From Albugo candida (Eukaryota; Oomycota; Peronosporomycetes; Albuginales), in the NCBI GenBank assembly GCA_040437565.1, contig JBDOQK010000028.1:1-64000 (forward strand): 64,000 nt of DNA. The letters are read 5' to 3'. The notes below the pieces were generated by a model that had not been told where the DNA came from, did no database searches, and saw only the letters and a program-made list of their open reading frames with translations. The position numbers and the translations under genes were made by a program. This document shows, one piece after another, positions 11,480 through 23,055 of this stretch. The stretch's first letter is position 1. Each line of letters starts with the position of its first letter.

Positions 11480-12365
11480 GTAAGCGACAAGGCTTCCCAT
11501 TTTAAGATTGAGGTAATGAACCGGTGGCTGAAAATACTAGCAGCTCATCACCATCTCGTGGCAGCATACAGCCCATGGGCAAATGGTACGGCTGAGGTCA
11601 TGAATAGACAGCTGCCGAAAGTAATGCGGTCTTTTTTGAGTGAACGAAAATTGAGGCTTGGCAATGGCCAGCGTTGCTGTCTTTATGATACTCATCGGTT
11701 AGTCAGCTTCCTCATGGTCGCCTAGGTGGAGTGACTCCAGTAATTGCGTTCATGGCTCTACCAAAGGGCGACCCCATTTATGGAAGGGTTGATCGCAAAA
11801 ACATGCCGTCCATCACGCCTCAAAAATTGTAAGGAACACAAAGCAAACTCGTGGTGTAGTTACATCGAAATATTCACGATGTGCACCATCAAGTGTCAGA
11901 AAGTACTAGAAAGAAAAATCAGGCTGCACGTAGGTGGCATGAGGAAAAGTTGGAGTACGACCAGCCAACTCTGAGGTTGGAGATTTCGTATTGGCCGGAC
12001 ATGTTACCAGAACGAAGAACAAACTATTTTTGCGCTGTAAAGGCCCTGACTGGATTGTTGCGACGATCAACTAGTGGAATTACGTAATTCAGGAACTGTT
12101 TGAAAAGCCTTTTCACGATCATTACGTGTCATGTTACCAGATTGAAGTTGTACAGAACGAAAAATGCGGAAGTGACTCAAGATGTCTTGGATTATATCAC
12201 TTATGCAAACGGTGGCTAGATGGTTAATCAGCTGACCAGTTCTCCGCATTAATCTGGACACGCATATTTGAGAAAGATGAGTACAATGGGTAGGCTTGGA
12301 CGAAGTGGGAATTAGCTGGGAGTCGCTCTTATAATGTGGGAAGACGTTCCATGTTTGGCTGAAAA
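11480..12365 (+). mobile_element. Chromodomain Ty3/Gypsy: integrase end and chromodomain
   Basis: Directly after the LTR the plus strand reads S-D-K-A-S-H-F-K, the conserved catalytic region of the integrase core, then A-A-Y-S-P-W-A-N-G-T-A-E-V-M-N-R. From about 12150 it reads V-T-Q-D-V-L-D-Y-I-T-Y-A-N and, after a frameshift, W-E-S-L and W-E-D-V-P, matching the chromodomain at the end of chromovirus polyproteins. This completes the integrase interrupted at 6872. The gene has several frameshifts and is dead. Confidence 0.8.
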
Positions 12366-15300
12366 AAAAATTCCACGCGAATCAGCGGTATTGTAACTTT
12401 CTTATGGTCAGAAAGCTCAAGAAGAAGAGGGTAATGACGGGTTTTGTACCAATTTGATATAATAGGAGAGTATCTATCTAGATTTCCAATAGGATCTATC
12501 GGTTCGGCATTTTTCTATACTTTTTGTTAGAGAAATTAGATAGAACTCGACGTTTTGCTTGGCTTCTAGAGCAAGCAAATTCGGAAAACATATCACAAAA
12601 AAAAGGTATACACTGTTTAGTTACAAATGGAGTGAGGCATCTTCTTCATTCAACATCACTTCTTGATTTCTACAGACTACTGGTCCACCGCTTGTCATTG
12701 ATTCAACCCACTCCAATTTGACACATCTGCATACCATCAAGGGTGTACTTCCTATGGTATCCACTTTCATTCGAACTATAGCTTTCTTGCAGGGAAAAAC
12801 TTCATGACGTCAATATGGCTAAAGACATCAGACCTCAGTTCATTTATGTGTGGAGACCATTTTAATAATTTATCCCGTGATAATTAACACCATTGCTTCT
12901 TACTCCAGTCGTTAAGGATCCATTCTGGGGGCAAAACTGATTGTTGTCGAGATGATCTTCTGCTGCTTTGAGTTCTGATGAATATCTGAGTACAGATACA
13001 TATAGTGTCCCAGCGCGCAAGCACCACTGTATCAGCTGAGTATCACCGTTCTTCTTTCAGCTGAGAGAGATACAAGGGAGCATGCTAAAGGATCCTTATT
13101 GTGAATGTTATAGTTTGGTACGGAACAATGCAGCGTTTTCAGCAGCTTTTATATCTATGCCAGGTCTAAAATACTGCAGAAATTGGTCGGTATTACACCC
13201 ATTTAAATAGCGTATCTAATGCGGCCACCTTTTTCTGAACTACTGCTTTAGCTGTCTCTCAAGAGCTTCAGTACTTTCAGAGTCCGTTTCGTTTGTCGTA
13301 CTTGGGTGATCGTTTACAATCGGAATATTTTCGCATATCAGCATTGGTACCAAACAAGCTCTTCAGTCATTATAGGAACGTCAGTCACGTCTGAGACATC
13401 TTAAGCGTCAAGAAGGAAGACTTAGTTTTGCTAGCTCAGGTGGACTTCCCTTTTTCAAGAAATATCTTGCAGTCAATTGATAGTCGTGNNNNNNNNNNNN
13501 NNNNNNNNNNNNNNNNNNNNNNNNNNNNNNNNNNNNNNNNNNNNNNNNNNNNNNNNNNNNNNNNNNNNNNNNNNNNNNNNNNNNNNNNCCTTTTTCTGAA
13601 CTACTGCTTTAGCTGTCTCTCAAGAGCTTCAGTACTTTCAGAGTCCGTTTCGTTTGTCGTACTTGGGTGATCGTTTACAATCGGAATATTTTCGCATATC
13701 AGCATTGGTACCAAACAAGCTCTTCAGTCATTATAGGAACGTCAGTCACGTCTGAGACATCTTAAGCGTCAAGAAGGAAGACTTAGTTTTGCTAGCTCAG
13801 GTGGACTTCCCTTTTTCAAGAAATATCTTGCAGTCAATTGATAGTCGTGGTTCATATCACGGATACGAATACATTCACATCCGAGCCACTGAAACATCTT
13901 GTCACTGTGTCACTTGGAAAATCATATGCTTCTAATGCATACCTCTGATCACCCCGTACGACACACACTGACAACTTGAAGCACATGCGTACGACAGACA
14001 TTTGGAAGAGCTCATAAAAGTAACGTTCAGACACCGCTCTGGAAGCGATAAAGAATATCATGCCCCAGGGACTATTTTACCGTTCAAGGCTTCCAGGAAG
14101 ACATTTGAGAGAAATAATAGCATCAGCCACTGGATGGTTAGCTAGTAGAAGCCTCGAACCACCATGGACACAATGCAATCTGAAGACTAACCTTTTTCAC
14201 CTTACGATGTCGAACGTTGGTACTGACGAACAGCAACAAAGAAGCCCTAATGGAGGAACGTGGCATCAACTTGTAGTAATCAAGAAATTGAGCCTACGAG
14301 CGCAAGAAGCGGATGTGGTGGCCGCTTACGTGCCATCAATTCTCTATGTGTACTTTGAATAGTTTCATCAATGCGTGTACATGCATATGCGTTCTATATA
14401 AGCACGCGAGTCTCGATTTTAGAAGACGCCGCCCACACGGAAGTAGAGGTGAATGCGAACTTTCCGTCGATTCTTCAATCATTCAATAAGAAGAAGAGAG
14501 GGAGTGAAGGATGGATCGGCAAACGGGAGCCCCGTACTCGGATAATTTGACTGAAGACGACCATAAGCAGTTCAACAAGATTGGAACTGAGGTGTGCTCT
14601 ACCCAGCCAGTGACCATCTTAAAGCGATGCACAATTGTGTGCAGCTAACCTCGCATCAAGTATGCGCCGCAAGAAATACACAAGGATCGGCAAGCTCCTA
14701 CTTGTTTAAATTGAAGAGCTGTACAAGCTGGAACGTATTGGCCTCAACAGCCGCGCCTTGGGCCAAAACTGCGGATGCGTTTGAAGGTTACTTCACACAT
14801 GCCGAATACCGCGCTATAAGCGATCGCACTGCGCAGAGGGACTTAGCGGTAGTCCTCTTTATCCACTGCCAGCATATTGGCTCCCGATGATGAAACCCAT
14901 TCTTACAGAATGGAGCCATCGACTCTCCACACAGTTGTATAAGAGCCGATGGTAATCGTCCTCTCGGCGTGTACAGTCAGCTAATTCCATCGCGAAGAGC
15001 GCTCTCAAGAACTCCGATTGACCTGCTTCGGTCCGCTACTTCATGGAAACGACGGGCTCAGCAATAGCGTCAACGATAGAAAAAATTGAACCTCTTACAC
15101 GAGCCAGTTTCAAGACAAGCTTACCAGAGCTAAGGGCGATGTCGACTATGGTGATAACTAGTATAGTCTTCAGTTTACCCGCTTCTGACTCGGTGGATCT
15201 AAGATATTCTAGCTTCCAGATAGCACAATAACACACTGTCCGGAGTCGCAGTACATTGGCTGCAAAGTGCCATTTTAGCTCCGATCCAAAAGAAGCCTTA

Positions 15301-15385
15301 CGATACTGTTGTTCGAGGTCCTAGCGCGGCTTCTGATCTCCATGCAACTGTACACCGAGGCCAAGTTCTGAGCATGTACTGCTGT
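12366..15385. other. About 3 kb without a recognised gene
   Basis: Only short frames are present (13852-14061 minus, 14060-14362 plus, 14594-14890 plus). Around 14512 a plus-strand ATG opens a short acidic frame, and 14660-14760 has a stretch reading like a helical basic protein, but frames do not join cleanly by GT-AG introns. A TATA-like run and an A/G-rich leader precede 14512. The stretch 13228-13488 is duplicated across the N gap (see repeat). I name no product. Confidence 0.4.
13228..13849. repeat. Assembly overlap around N gap 13489-13588
   Basis: 13228-13488 and 13589-13849 are the same 261 bp and directly abut the 100-N gap on both sides. The simplest reading is two overlapping contig ends left unmerged, so the true sequence has one copy. 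Confidence 0.9.
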
Positions 15386-17090
15386 CTAGAGGCTGTGCGT
15401 GTACTTGTATTCTTCCTTGGATGTTGTCTTGTCAATGTAGGAGTGAGCTTTGAAATGTTCTGCTTGGATGAGTTCAGCAAGCATAGGGGCCACCGATAGT
15501 CGCTTTATTTTACTTGAGTGGTACACGTCAGCGCCTTGATCTTGTGGGACAGTATCCATGACAATAACCTGCGACACTGGGCTTTCATCAATGACTTTCT
15601 CTGCTTCTCCATTTAATAGAGGATGTGATGCAAAGCAGTACACTTTACGAGCACCTTTTGATTGGGCAAGTGCTGATAGTTTTGATAGGGTTCGACTAGT
15701 GTCGATCATGTCATCCACGATAATCACATCTGCGCCAGTCAGGTCCCCAACAATATCACCATCAACATGATTTGTTCCACCCGAAGTGGTTCCACGAATG
15801 TAAGCCGCAAATCGTACTGGCGAGTCTGGAAGCCATTTATTCAAGCCATGCTGAAATACGCGTGTACGACGAAGACACTCTGCGTTTGGTGACAATACCA
15901 CCAGAGGGCGTCGCAGATAAACTTGAGTAGCAAAGTATTCAACGCCAGCCATGATCGTCTCAAGCGTTTCGACTGGGATATTGGAGCTAAAGAAGCAAGC
16001 TTCATGACCCTGCGCTCGTAGCTGAAGGTCGACGGCTATCACGCGATCGACTCCCATTACTTCAAGCATTTTTGCAATGTCTGCTGCAGGACTCTGTATG
16101 AACTTGGAATGAAGGCTTGTGGATGCTGGACTCATACGTCTGTGATGCTTATACGCGTAATATCTAAACCGAGGTAATACAAGTTATTTAATGAGCATGA
16201 ACGAATCAGCAGCGAGGTAGACGTACGGGATGACTACCGACACACGTTTCGCACTGGCTCGTCTCATAGTGCTAACCATTAATAGCAGTTCAATGATATT
16301 TTCGTTCACAGNNNNNNNNNNNNNNNNNNNNNNNNNNNNNNNNNNNNNNNNNNNNNNNNNNNNNNNNNNNNNNNNNNNNNNNNNNNNNNNNNNNNNNNNN
16401 NNNNNNNNNNNAATATCTAAACCGAGGTAATACAAGTTATTTAATGAGCATGAACGAATCAGCAGCGAGGTAGACGTACGGGATGACTACCGACACACGT
16501 TTCGCACTGGCTCGTCTCATAGTGCTAACCATTAATAGCAGTTCAATGATATTTTCGTTCACAGGTGCTGATAAGCTCTGTACAAGGTAAACGTCTTTTC
16601 CTCGAACACTCTCGCCGATCTGAACTTGGACCTCGCCATCGGCGAATCTTCCAAGAGTCATCTTTCCTACTCTTGTTCCTAGTCGACGTGCAATATCGTC
16701 CGCCAGCTCGTAATGAGAGGATCCGCTAAAGATTTTGAGCTCATGGCAACCAGGAATGAACATTCCTGCATGTGTGCAAGGATGCTTATCGGATGGAAAG
16801 AATGGCGAGAACGGATCGACACGTTTTCGATCCTTAGGAAGGCCAAATTCTTGATCTCGTAAACCTCGTTCCGTAGATGAAGCGCTCATGAGTGCGACAG
16901 GATACTTAATAAAATTACCAATAATGGTTTTGAGGGTACATCTTTCTTTGTCATTTGATCGAAGAGAGACAAACGGAACAGGTTGAATGTTTGGCCTTCT
17001 CTCATAAGTTTGATATAAAGATCCTGCAGTCACGCCTCCGACGATCACTGCAATTTGCGACACACATCGGCCTGTTGAGTCAAGTCGCAT
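15386..17090 (-). CDS. Ribose-phosphate pyrophosphokinase-like protein (PRPP synthetase), 2 exons
   Basis: Makes or once made PRPP from ribose-5-phosphate and ATP for nucleotide synthesis. Exon 1 is 17090-16480, exon 2 is 16163-15386; the intron (GTACGT...TTTAG, 63 bp) restores a continuous frame of about 462 residues. Residues 115 onward carry the family core: E-L-K-I-F-S-G-S-S-H near 116, G-R-F-A-D-G-E and S-V-R-G-K-D-V in the N domain, and the PRPP loop V-D-D-M-I-D-T-S-R-T near 350. The first about 115 residues are an extension not typical of the 310-320-residue enzymes; the start is thus uncertain. The usual Y-A-R-Q-D ATP-binding motif is replaced by Y-A-Y-K-H-H-R-R near 206, so activity may be altered. 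The N gap (16312-16411) and the repeated 153 bp beside it are an assembly overlap inside the gene. Confidence 0.85.
16159..16564. repeat. Assembly overlap around N gap 16312-16411
   Basis: 16159-16311 equals 16412-16564 (153 bp) on either side of the 100-N gap. It includes the PRPP synthetase intron and the end of exon 1, which therefore appear twice. Confidence 0.9.
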
Positions 17091-17474
17091 TGTGAATGGC
17101 GTTAAAGCGTTGTTGTCGCACTAATGTGATATTCATGTGGTCACACTATTGTGATGGTGGAATTGACCAATTACGCTGACAAAATTCGTGTAGATATAAC
17201 GATACGAGTTCAAGAGGGGGCAAGCAGTTGATACAAGTCAATATGAGTGTCCTTTTATTTATACTTTCTCATTGAGTGCACAAGAGCTCTACCTCTTTTG
17301 AGATTGAAACACCCGAGAAATCATGGCCTAGAAAATAAGAGGGAAACGTAGAAGGGGCCAGTCCGATCTCGCTCTACATCTGCTTTACTAAATCCAAGGC
17401 CGACTTCAAAGTGCGACCTGTTGTAAAGTACTATTGGTCAAAACGGAATTGCATCATGAAAGATTCCAGACGTT

Positions 17475-17825
17475 TTATATATCACGTCGAAAACACCTCA
17501 CATCTCCCCGACTGGAGACTGGAATTGCGACACCCCAATCAAACAGACTAGATGTCGTTTTCACCAATATTCTTCCCAAAATGTTACCGAAAAGGCCAAA
17601 ACCATCTCTGAGCTCTTCCTCAAATTTATGTCCATCTTTGGCTACCACCGTACAGAAAAAGCGAGGGCATACGATCAGCGCATTTAGGCTAGAATTTGTA
17701 GTGGGGTTGCTTACCGAATGGTATCGTGCATTTCTCCCATTTCCAACAGAATATGGGAACATGGCTTCTTTCCAGAGTCTTTGCTGCAATTTCTGGTCAA
17801 ATACCATCAGCACTTGATCTTCCAT
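17475..17825 (-). CDS. Hypothetical protein, 116 residues
   Basis: A minus-strand frame upstream of the PRPP synthetase gene, with no recognised domain. It has a mixed composition, a Glu-rich stretch with G-F-G-L-F-G-N-I-L near residue 85 and a basic tail. A plausible 3' splice site (cttctcgtag) lies just before its ATG at 17825, so it might be the last exon of a longer gene whose first exon is near 17900. A 127-codon ORF overlaps on the other strand and could be the real frame instead. Support is only length. Confidence 0.25.
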   Translation of the reverse strand: MEDQVLMVFDQKLQQRLWKEAMFPYSVGNGRNARYHSVSNPTTNSSLNALIVCPRFFCTVVAKDGHKFEEELRDGFGLFGNILGRILVKTTSSLFDWGVAIPVSSRGDVRCFRRDI

Positions 17826-19039
17826 CTACGAGAAGCTTGGCTATTCTTAGATATTTTGTGAAGCCTTCCGGATCAATCCACAAAGATCTCTGTCGTCGAT
17901 ATCCCTAACATTGCTTACGGTAATTTGATCGAACAGAATAGTGTTATCATTGTTTTCTCTGTATCCTTGCACGATATGTATTTTACATATATCCGTGACA
18001 TGTTGCCTTTGTCATATCTACCCGTTGATTTTTCTGCTTTATCATCTCCGTATCTCTGAGTTTACGATCTCATTGCGGATTCCCTTGGGTGCACGAATCA
18101 TTCTTGACTCGCAAGAATCCATTTTTTCTATCGTTGTTTTTTGCTCCAAGATGCGAGGTAGCTTGTTGGCCATATCAATTGTCTCAATTGATTTCTCGTA
18201 ACGTCAGTTCTACCTTTCCACTTGTTCTGATGTGTAAACCTCGCATAGAAAAAGATAATCTTGTAAATCTGAACTTATGCTTCCTATCTGCACCATGAGA
18301 AGATGATACGTCCAATGTAATACAACAGGATCCGACAATCACACTGTCGTAGATCACTGAGATGAATAAGTGTCACGAATTTTGTGCAATTTGAATGCTG
18401 CTTATTTATACTATGTCCCTATTTCCCACTCCCTTGGAGAACACATGCAATGACATGTGCATAGAGGCGACATGTCTGCTTGTATGTTGTTTGCTATACG
18501 AAAAGATCAAAAGGTCGAGTAAATATACATGGATTGATTTCATCCATGCATATTTACTCGACCTTTTAATCTTTTCATATAGCTGACGCTGCCATTTGAT
18601 AGTACGAAATGAAGCACAAGTATCATAACTGGAGAACTTGTACACGTAACACATGTCCTTACTCTTGACGAGAAGCTGTAGGTATAATAAAGTCTACATA
18701 CACAATGCAATGTGCACAACAAACATAGTCAGCAAAGCCGTCTACGAAGGATATGCCACAATTCAAATAGTACCCCTCAGCCGAAAAATAAATTAGTACT
18801 TCATATACATCTACATTCGCGTTGTCTTGAGAATAATTAGGCTTCGTATCGCTATATACAATCACGCTCAGGTATTGCTGCAAAATAGAGATCCAGGTAG
18901 TAATAATGGAAATTATAACCTGTTAGTTTCTCTGCAAGACGCACATTGCTTCCGTAGATCCTATCATGACGCTGCCGAGAGGTTTGGTAGCTCAATGGTC
19001 GTATGAGTGTATTTTTGACGATGTACAAGCACCTATTCG
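17826..19039. other. Intergenic, AT-rich, with a hairpin
   Basis: No convincing coding sequence. Short frames on both strands have biased, repeat-like composition. The notable item is the inverted repeat at 18493-18583. Confidence 0.4.
18493..18583. repeat. 91-bp near-perfect hairpin
   Basis: The left arm (18493-18533, gctatacgaaaagatcaaaa...) and the right arm (18543-18583) are reverse complements over about 41 bp with about four mismatches and a loop of roughly 9 bases. The core ggtcgagtaaatat is exact. It could form a stable RNA hairpin or be a very small fold-back element. No target duplication is evident. Confidence 0.8.
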
Positions 19040-19738
19040 ATGGCAAATGCTTTGATCTTTGCAGTGTACCTCATAGTAGGACCTGTTTGCGTCCGGGTTG
19101 CAGCACAAAATCAGGAATATCCTTACAACTTTTCGGGTGCACATGCCACAGCGAGTTCATATTACAACTTCAGTCCAAACAAAAAGTTGGACAAGCAGTT
19201 CTTACCATATCGCGCAATTGATGGAGTGGAGAAGTCAACTAGTTGGTGGTCGGGTGGCGGTGAAGTGTCAAAAGTGTATTGGCAATCAAAAATGACTTCG
19301 CCTCCACCGAAACTAACTCGAATGGTCATACGGTGGCATGGTTTTTTGACCCCGTCTAATTATCGAATTCGAGTATCTTATGCTGGCGACAATTTTCAAA
19401 CAATCGCTGTGGTAACAAACAAAAGCATCGAGTATGATCGAATCGATGCGCTGACAAGTGAATTCGCCAGTATCCCGTCTTCGTACTACTATCTCCGAAT
19501 AGTGATGGATATCCCCAACACTTGTATGGATGCATCCACTTGCACGGGGCCCAGCATTTTACCATACAAGAGCGCTATGGGCGATCGTGCTTCTACAGAG
19601 CGCATAATTTATGGCATTCGTGAAATCGAGCTGTGGTTAGCGCATCCCATGACGAGCAGAGCGAGATTTAGCCGCTCAATTCCACCAACCGAGTTGATTG
19701 TGCTTGTCATATGCATCCTTCTGCTCGTCTATATATGA
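19040..19738 (+). CDS. Secreted discoidin/F5-8C-like protein with C-terminal membrane anchor
   Basis: 232 residues in one exon. Residues 1-23 form a signal peptide (hydrophobic I-F-A-V-Y-L-I-V-G, cleavage likely after V-A-A). The mature part resembles an F5/8 type C (galactose-binding-like) fold: an A-I-D-G-x-x-x-S-x-S-W-W segment near residue 60, a Trp-x-Gly strand (R-W-H-G-F) near 98, Y-R-I-R-V-S-Y near 108 and a final I-R-E-I-E-L-W strand near 197. Cys 162 and 168 (C-M-D-A-S-T-C) are close together. The last 18 residues are hydrophobic and end at the stop, like a GPI-attachment signal or a tail anchor. The role is probably binding of carbohydrate or lipid at the cell surface or in the host interface; this is inference. 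Confidence 0.7.
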   Translation: MANALIFAVYLIVGPVCVRVAAQNQEYPYNFSGAHATASSYYNFSPNKKLDKQFLPYRAIDGVEKSTSWWSGGGEVSKVYWQSKMTSPPPKLTRMVIRWHGFLTPSNYRIRVSYAGDNFQTIAVVTNKSIEYDRIDALTSEFASIPSSYYYLRIVMDIPNTCMDASTCTGPSILPYKSAMGDRASTERIIYGIREIELWLAHPMTSRARFSRSIPPTELIVLVICILLLVYI

Positions 19739-19922
19739 TTCCGTGAGCAAGTATTGGAACATGATATGCATGAAGGCCTTCTTTCATATACAACAGGCTT
19801 ATTCAATTGGGAATCATTGTCTCTACCCCAATTATCGCGGAGATGATGTTTATAGGTAAGTCATTGTTGGCTACTGTAAGTAGATGCAACGCAATGTTTC
19901 ATCATAAATATCAGTAGTAGCT

Positions 19923-20030
19923 ATGAGTCAGACATTTGTTACAAGTCGAATTGCTATTTTAATCATTGTCATTCGCCTAGCTACGTGCAGAGTACGAGGA
20001 GTGAGGCGTTCAACGAAGCTGTCCGTATAG
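19923..20030 (+). CDS. Very small possible secreted peptide, 35 residues
   Basis: The ORF starts MSQTFVTSRIAILIIVIRL, a signal-peptide-like stretch, followed by a short Arg-rich tail. It may be the first exon of a spliced gene, since a GT donor follows (tcc|gtatag). No family match. Low support. Confidence 0.15.
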   Translation: MSQTFVTSRIAILIIVIRLATCRVRGVRRSTKLSV

Positions 20031-21130
20031 TATTCGCAATTAACAAGACACTCCTGAGAGCCGCAATGCCGCGGAAACATGACTTTTGTATGTTGCTTTG
20101 ATTTCCGAGAAAGATACAACACCTTAAGACGTAGAAAGGATCTGCTTTTGTGATGCTGAAATTTTCACTTAATTAGCCAAAGTTAAGGAAGCGAGCAGCC
20201 AATATGACGTAATTCGGCGTCCTAAAAAATTGATGATTTATGGTGGTGAAAACTCAGAAACGGAGAAGGAGAGTGAGAGCACTTATATAGCAATCTTACG
20301 CGCTTATCAGAATTGACACGAATATCTTAAAAAATGAACCGATATTGTGTGCCAAAGGGTTCGACGTACAGTAGCTACATGCACTTTCCCGGTTGAGTCA
20401 AAGAAAGTACTGTTTAGAAAATTGATCTTTTGCGATTGCGCATCGATGATGGCTTGGACGGTCGTGCGTCCTCACGCGATCCATTGGTCGAATCGATTTA
20501 TCTCAAATTTTTCACGATAATGTGGCAGTGGGGATATTATAATTGCTATCTCATGTCAATAAAACTTGATGTCCAGCGGCGAGTTTGCGTCCGACTATCA
20601 TCTAGGCGCAAGCGAAGATCGCCAATGCGTCCGAAAATTGTACTCATACACAACGAAAGATTGTGTTTCCCATTAGCCATCATCAATTTCAACAAAGTTC
20701 GACGTGCTGCCAGAAGTTTTTTTTATGAAAAATGCGAACAAGATTGGACCGGTGGGTAATTTTGGTATCGTGTCCTTGTATTGCCTCGCCTATGGAATCG
20801 AATCTTCAAGGATTTGCCGTCCAGTTGGGGAATCGAGTTGTCTTGTAGAAATTTGCTCAGACGAAAAATTTCTTTCATGACGTGTAGAGCTACATTTCAG
20901 CCCGTCACGCACTGACTTCACATACTTATCCTCAAGGGAGGAATATTGGAAGCTCTTGCTCTATTAAATGATTGATTGGTGCTCCAAATATGATTCAAAG
21001 GCTTGTCGCTGAGTTTTGCAGTGATTTGGCTTTATATACTCATTCAACAATTTAGTGAAGAGCTATCTCTCGAATCAGAGATTGCAAGGCCGATTGCAGT
21101 AATGATTTCGTCGTCGCGACTTACCTGCGT
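20031..21130. other. No recognised gene
   Basis: A 109-codon plus-strand frame at 20430-20759 and small frames elsewhere show no family features. The stretch is AT-rich with no repeats I could see. Confidence 0.35.
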
Positions 21131-21133
21131 CTA

Positions 21134-21830
21134 TCAATTTAAATTCTTTCTACACAATAGATCCCTCTTGGTATTGATACCCATTGCGAGCATCTGTATC
21201 CCGTCGGTCTTCTCAATTCTGGAAATTTTGTAAATTTTGATTGTTCCCTTCCTTTGTGACTTTGGAGTATTGACTGCATTTGTAGGATGAGCAAGTGGAC
21301 AAACAGCAACCGATGGTTTTGAGATGCATAAGGTATACATTTTTGGAGCTTCCAGTGCTTGGTCAATCCGGGCACCGAATTTTTGTACAAGAATGAGATT
21401 TTGTATACTCGAGAATTTTTTGGAGGAAAGGGGCATCACATGTATTGTTTCAGCTGTCAAAGCCGGATCAGCGAGAATCCCTGAACATCGAGTAGATGTG
21501 ACCTACCAGCGTAAGGAGTTCTCACACGTGTCCGAAGTAGAGCATTTTCTCCAGTATTCAAAAATCTCTATAGCAAAAGCATTTTGAATCTGAATGTGTG
21601 ATCAGGAATTTGTGAAGATTCTACCCCTGCTGCCTTCCCGTCGCAAACATATCATTTTCTTCTAAGTGTTTTTTTTGTGTACTACCGTTCAGGTGACTTA
21701 TACATCTGAGCCGAACTATGATTGCAGAGGTTGCAAAGAACGATACAGAACGACACTTCACTTTTTCGCCATTCTTGGAATGTAAGTTAAAGCTCATTTT
21801 ACTCACGAACATCGCGTGTTTTCGTCAATC
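21134..21830 (-). pseudogene. Possible PROPPIN (Atg18/WIPI)-like remnant
   Basis: On the minus strand near 21800 a frame reads H-S-K-N-G-E-K-V-K-C-R-S-V-S-F, which resembles the first blade of Atg18/WIPI proteins, and 21460-21134 reads A-P-K-M-Y-T-L-C-I-S ... L-A-H-P ... K-G-T-I-K-I-Y, resembling the blade with the N-P-x-G-L-C-A-L-S and L-A-Y-P and K-G-x-V-x-V pattern. The F/L-R-R-G lipid-binding motif is not seen, and stops separate the parts. The similarity is weak; it could be an unrelated intron-containing gene. Confidence 0.25.
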
Positions 21831-22493
21831 AGATCAACGAGTAATTCTGTTTGACGATTATATTGAGCAAGTATCACTTTAGACCAAAACCTCGCTCCTT
21901 TCTTTCCCTTTATGCTGGCTTATCGATTATTCATGCACGATATGCAGCTTTGTGAGCTTTTGATGCTTCGTTGAACATAGAAGATCTGCATACTCTCCAT
22001 ATGGCAGAATGACAAGTATGCTATATCCTGGAAGATTTGAGCACAAACATAACGATTATAGCCCACTGATTACACTTGGACGCTAGTGAAATGAACTAAG
22101 CTAAACACGGAACATTTCCTGGCATTCGGAATATGGGGAATCGAAGGTGTGTTGTATTTGCGGTCAATCGTGCGAATATGTAAGCTTCGCATATATACTC
22201 GAACTCGCACGGCCGCCCAATAGGCTACCTATTTTGTTTGTATGCCTAAGAAATTTTACTTGATCAGGATCCATTGATGAACATAGGCACAAAGATAATG
22301 AATTGATTATAGCTCGCATTCTGTAAGTCTCTTGCAGAATCTCATAAGCCGCCCATATAATTCGGTATCTCCCAAAGCAGATCGTAAATGCTGCACGATG
22401 ACAACGACACCCAGCACCACGATAACCGATGATAGATTTGATCCAATGCAAGCATCAATATAGCACTTCTCTCGGAGCCGTTTTTTTACGTCA

Positions 22494-23051
22494 CCTATTT
22501 TCTTAGTGAATTGCAACAACTCGATAGTGGGCATTTGTGTAATCAATGGGATAAGAGGTAGAAATCATCGATATTACACAAATCTAAGGTGTAACTTGTT
22601 CCGGGACCCAATCACAGTCCTTACGACATCATTCACGCAATTCTTCTTGGTTGATCCGTCACAACAATGTTTCCATTTTATTTCTCCTCCTTACAATCTC
22701 CTGGACTTTACGCAATGATGAGNNNNNNNNNNNNNNNNNNNNNNNNNNNNNNNNNNNNNNNNNNNNNNNNNNNNNNNNNNNNNNNNNNNNNNNNNNNNNN
22801 NNNNNNNNNNNNNNNNNNNNNNCCTATTTTCTTAGTGAATTGCAACAACTCGATAGTGGGCATTTGTGTAATCAATGGGATAAGAGGTAGAAATCATCGA
22901 TATTACACAAATCTAAGGTGTAACTTGTTCCGGGACCCAATCACAGTCCTTACGACATCATTCACGCAATTCTTCTTGGTTGATCCGTCACAACAATGTT
23001 TCCATTTTATTTCTCCTCCTTACAATCTCCTGGACTTTACGCAATGATGAG
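22494..23051. repeat. Assembly overlap around N gap 22723-22822
   Basis: 22494-22722 equals 22823-23051 (229 bp), abutting the 100-N gap on both sides. Confidence 0.9.
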
Positions 23052-23055
23052 GAAA

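Noticed and set aside
13228-13849. Tandem duplication of 261 bp
   Set aside because: Exact copies on both sides of a 100-N gap; assembly overlap is simpler.
18980-19050. tRNA-like sequence (tagctcaatggtcg)
   Set aside because: The D-arm word is present, but there is no T-arm G-G-T-T-C-G-A at the right distance and the acceptor stem does not pair.
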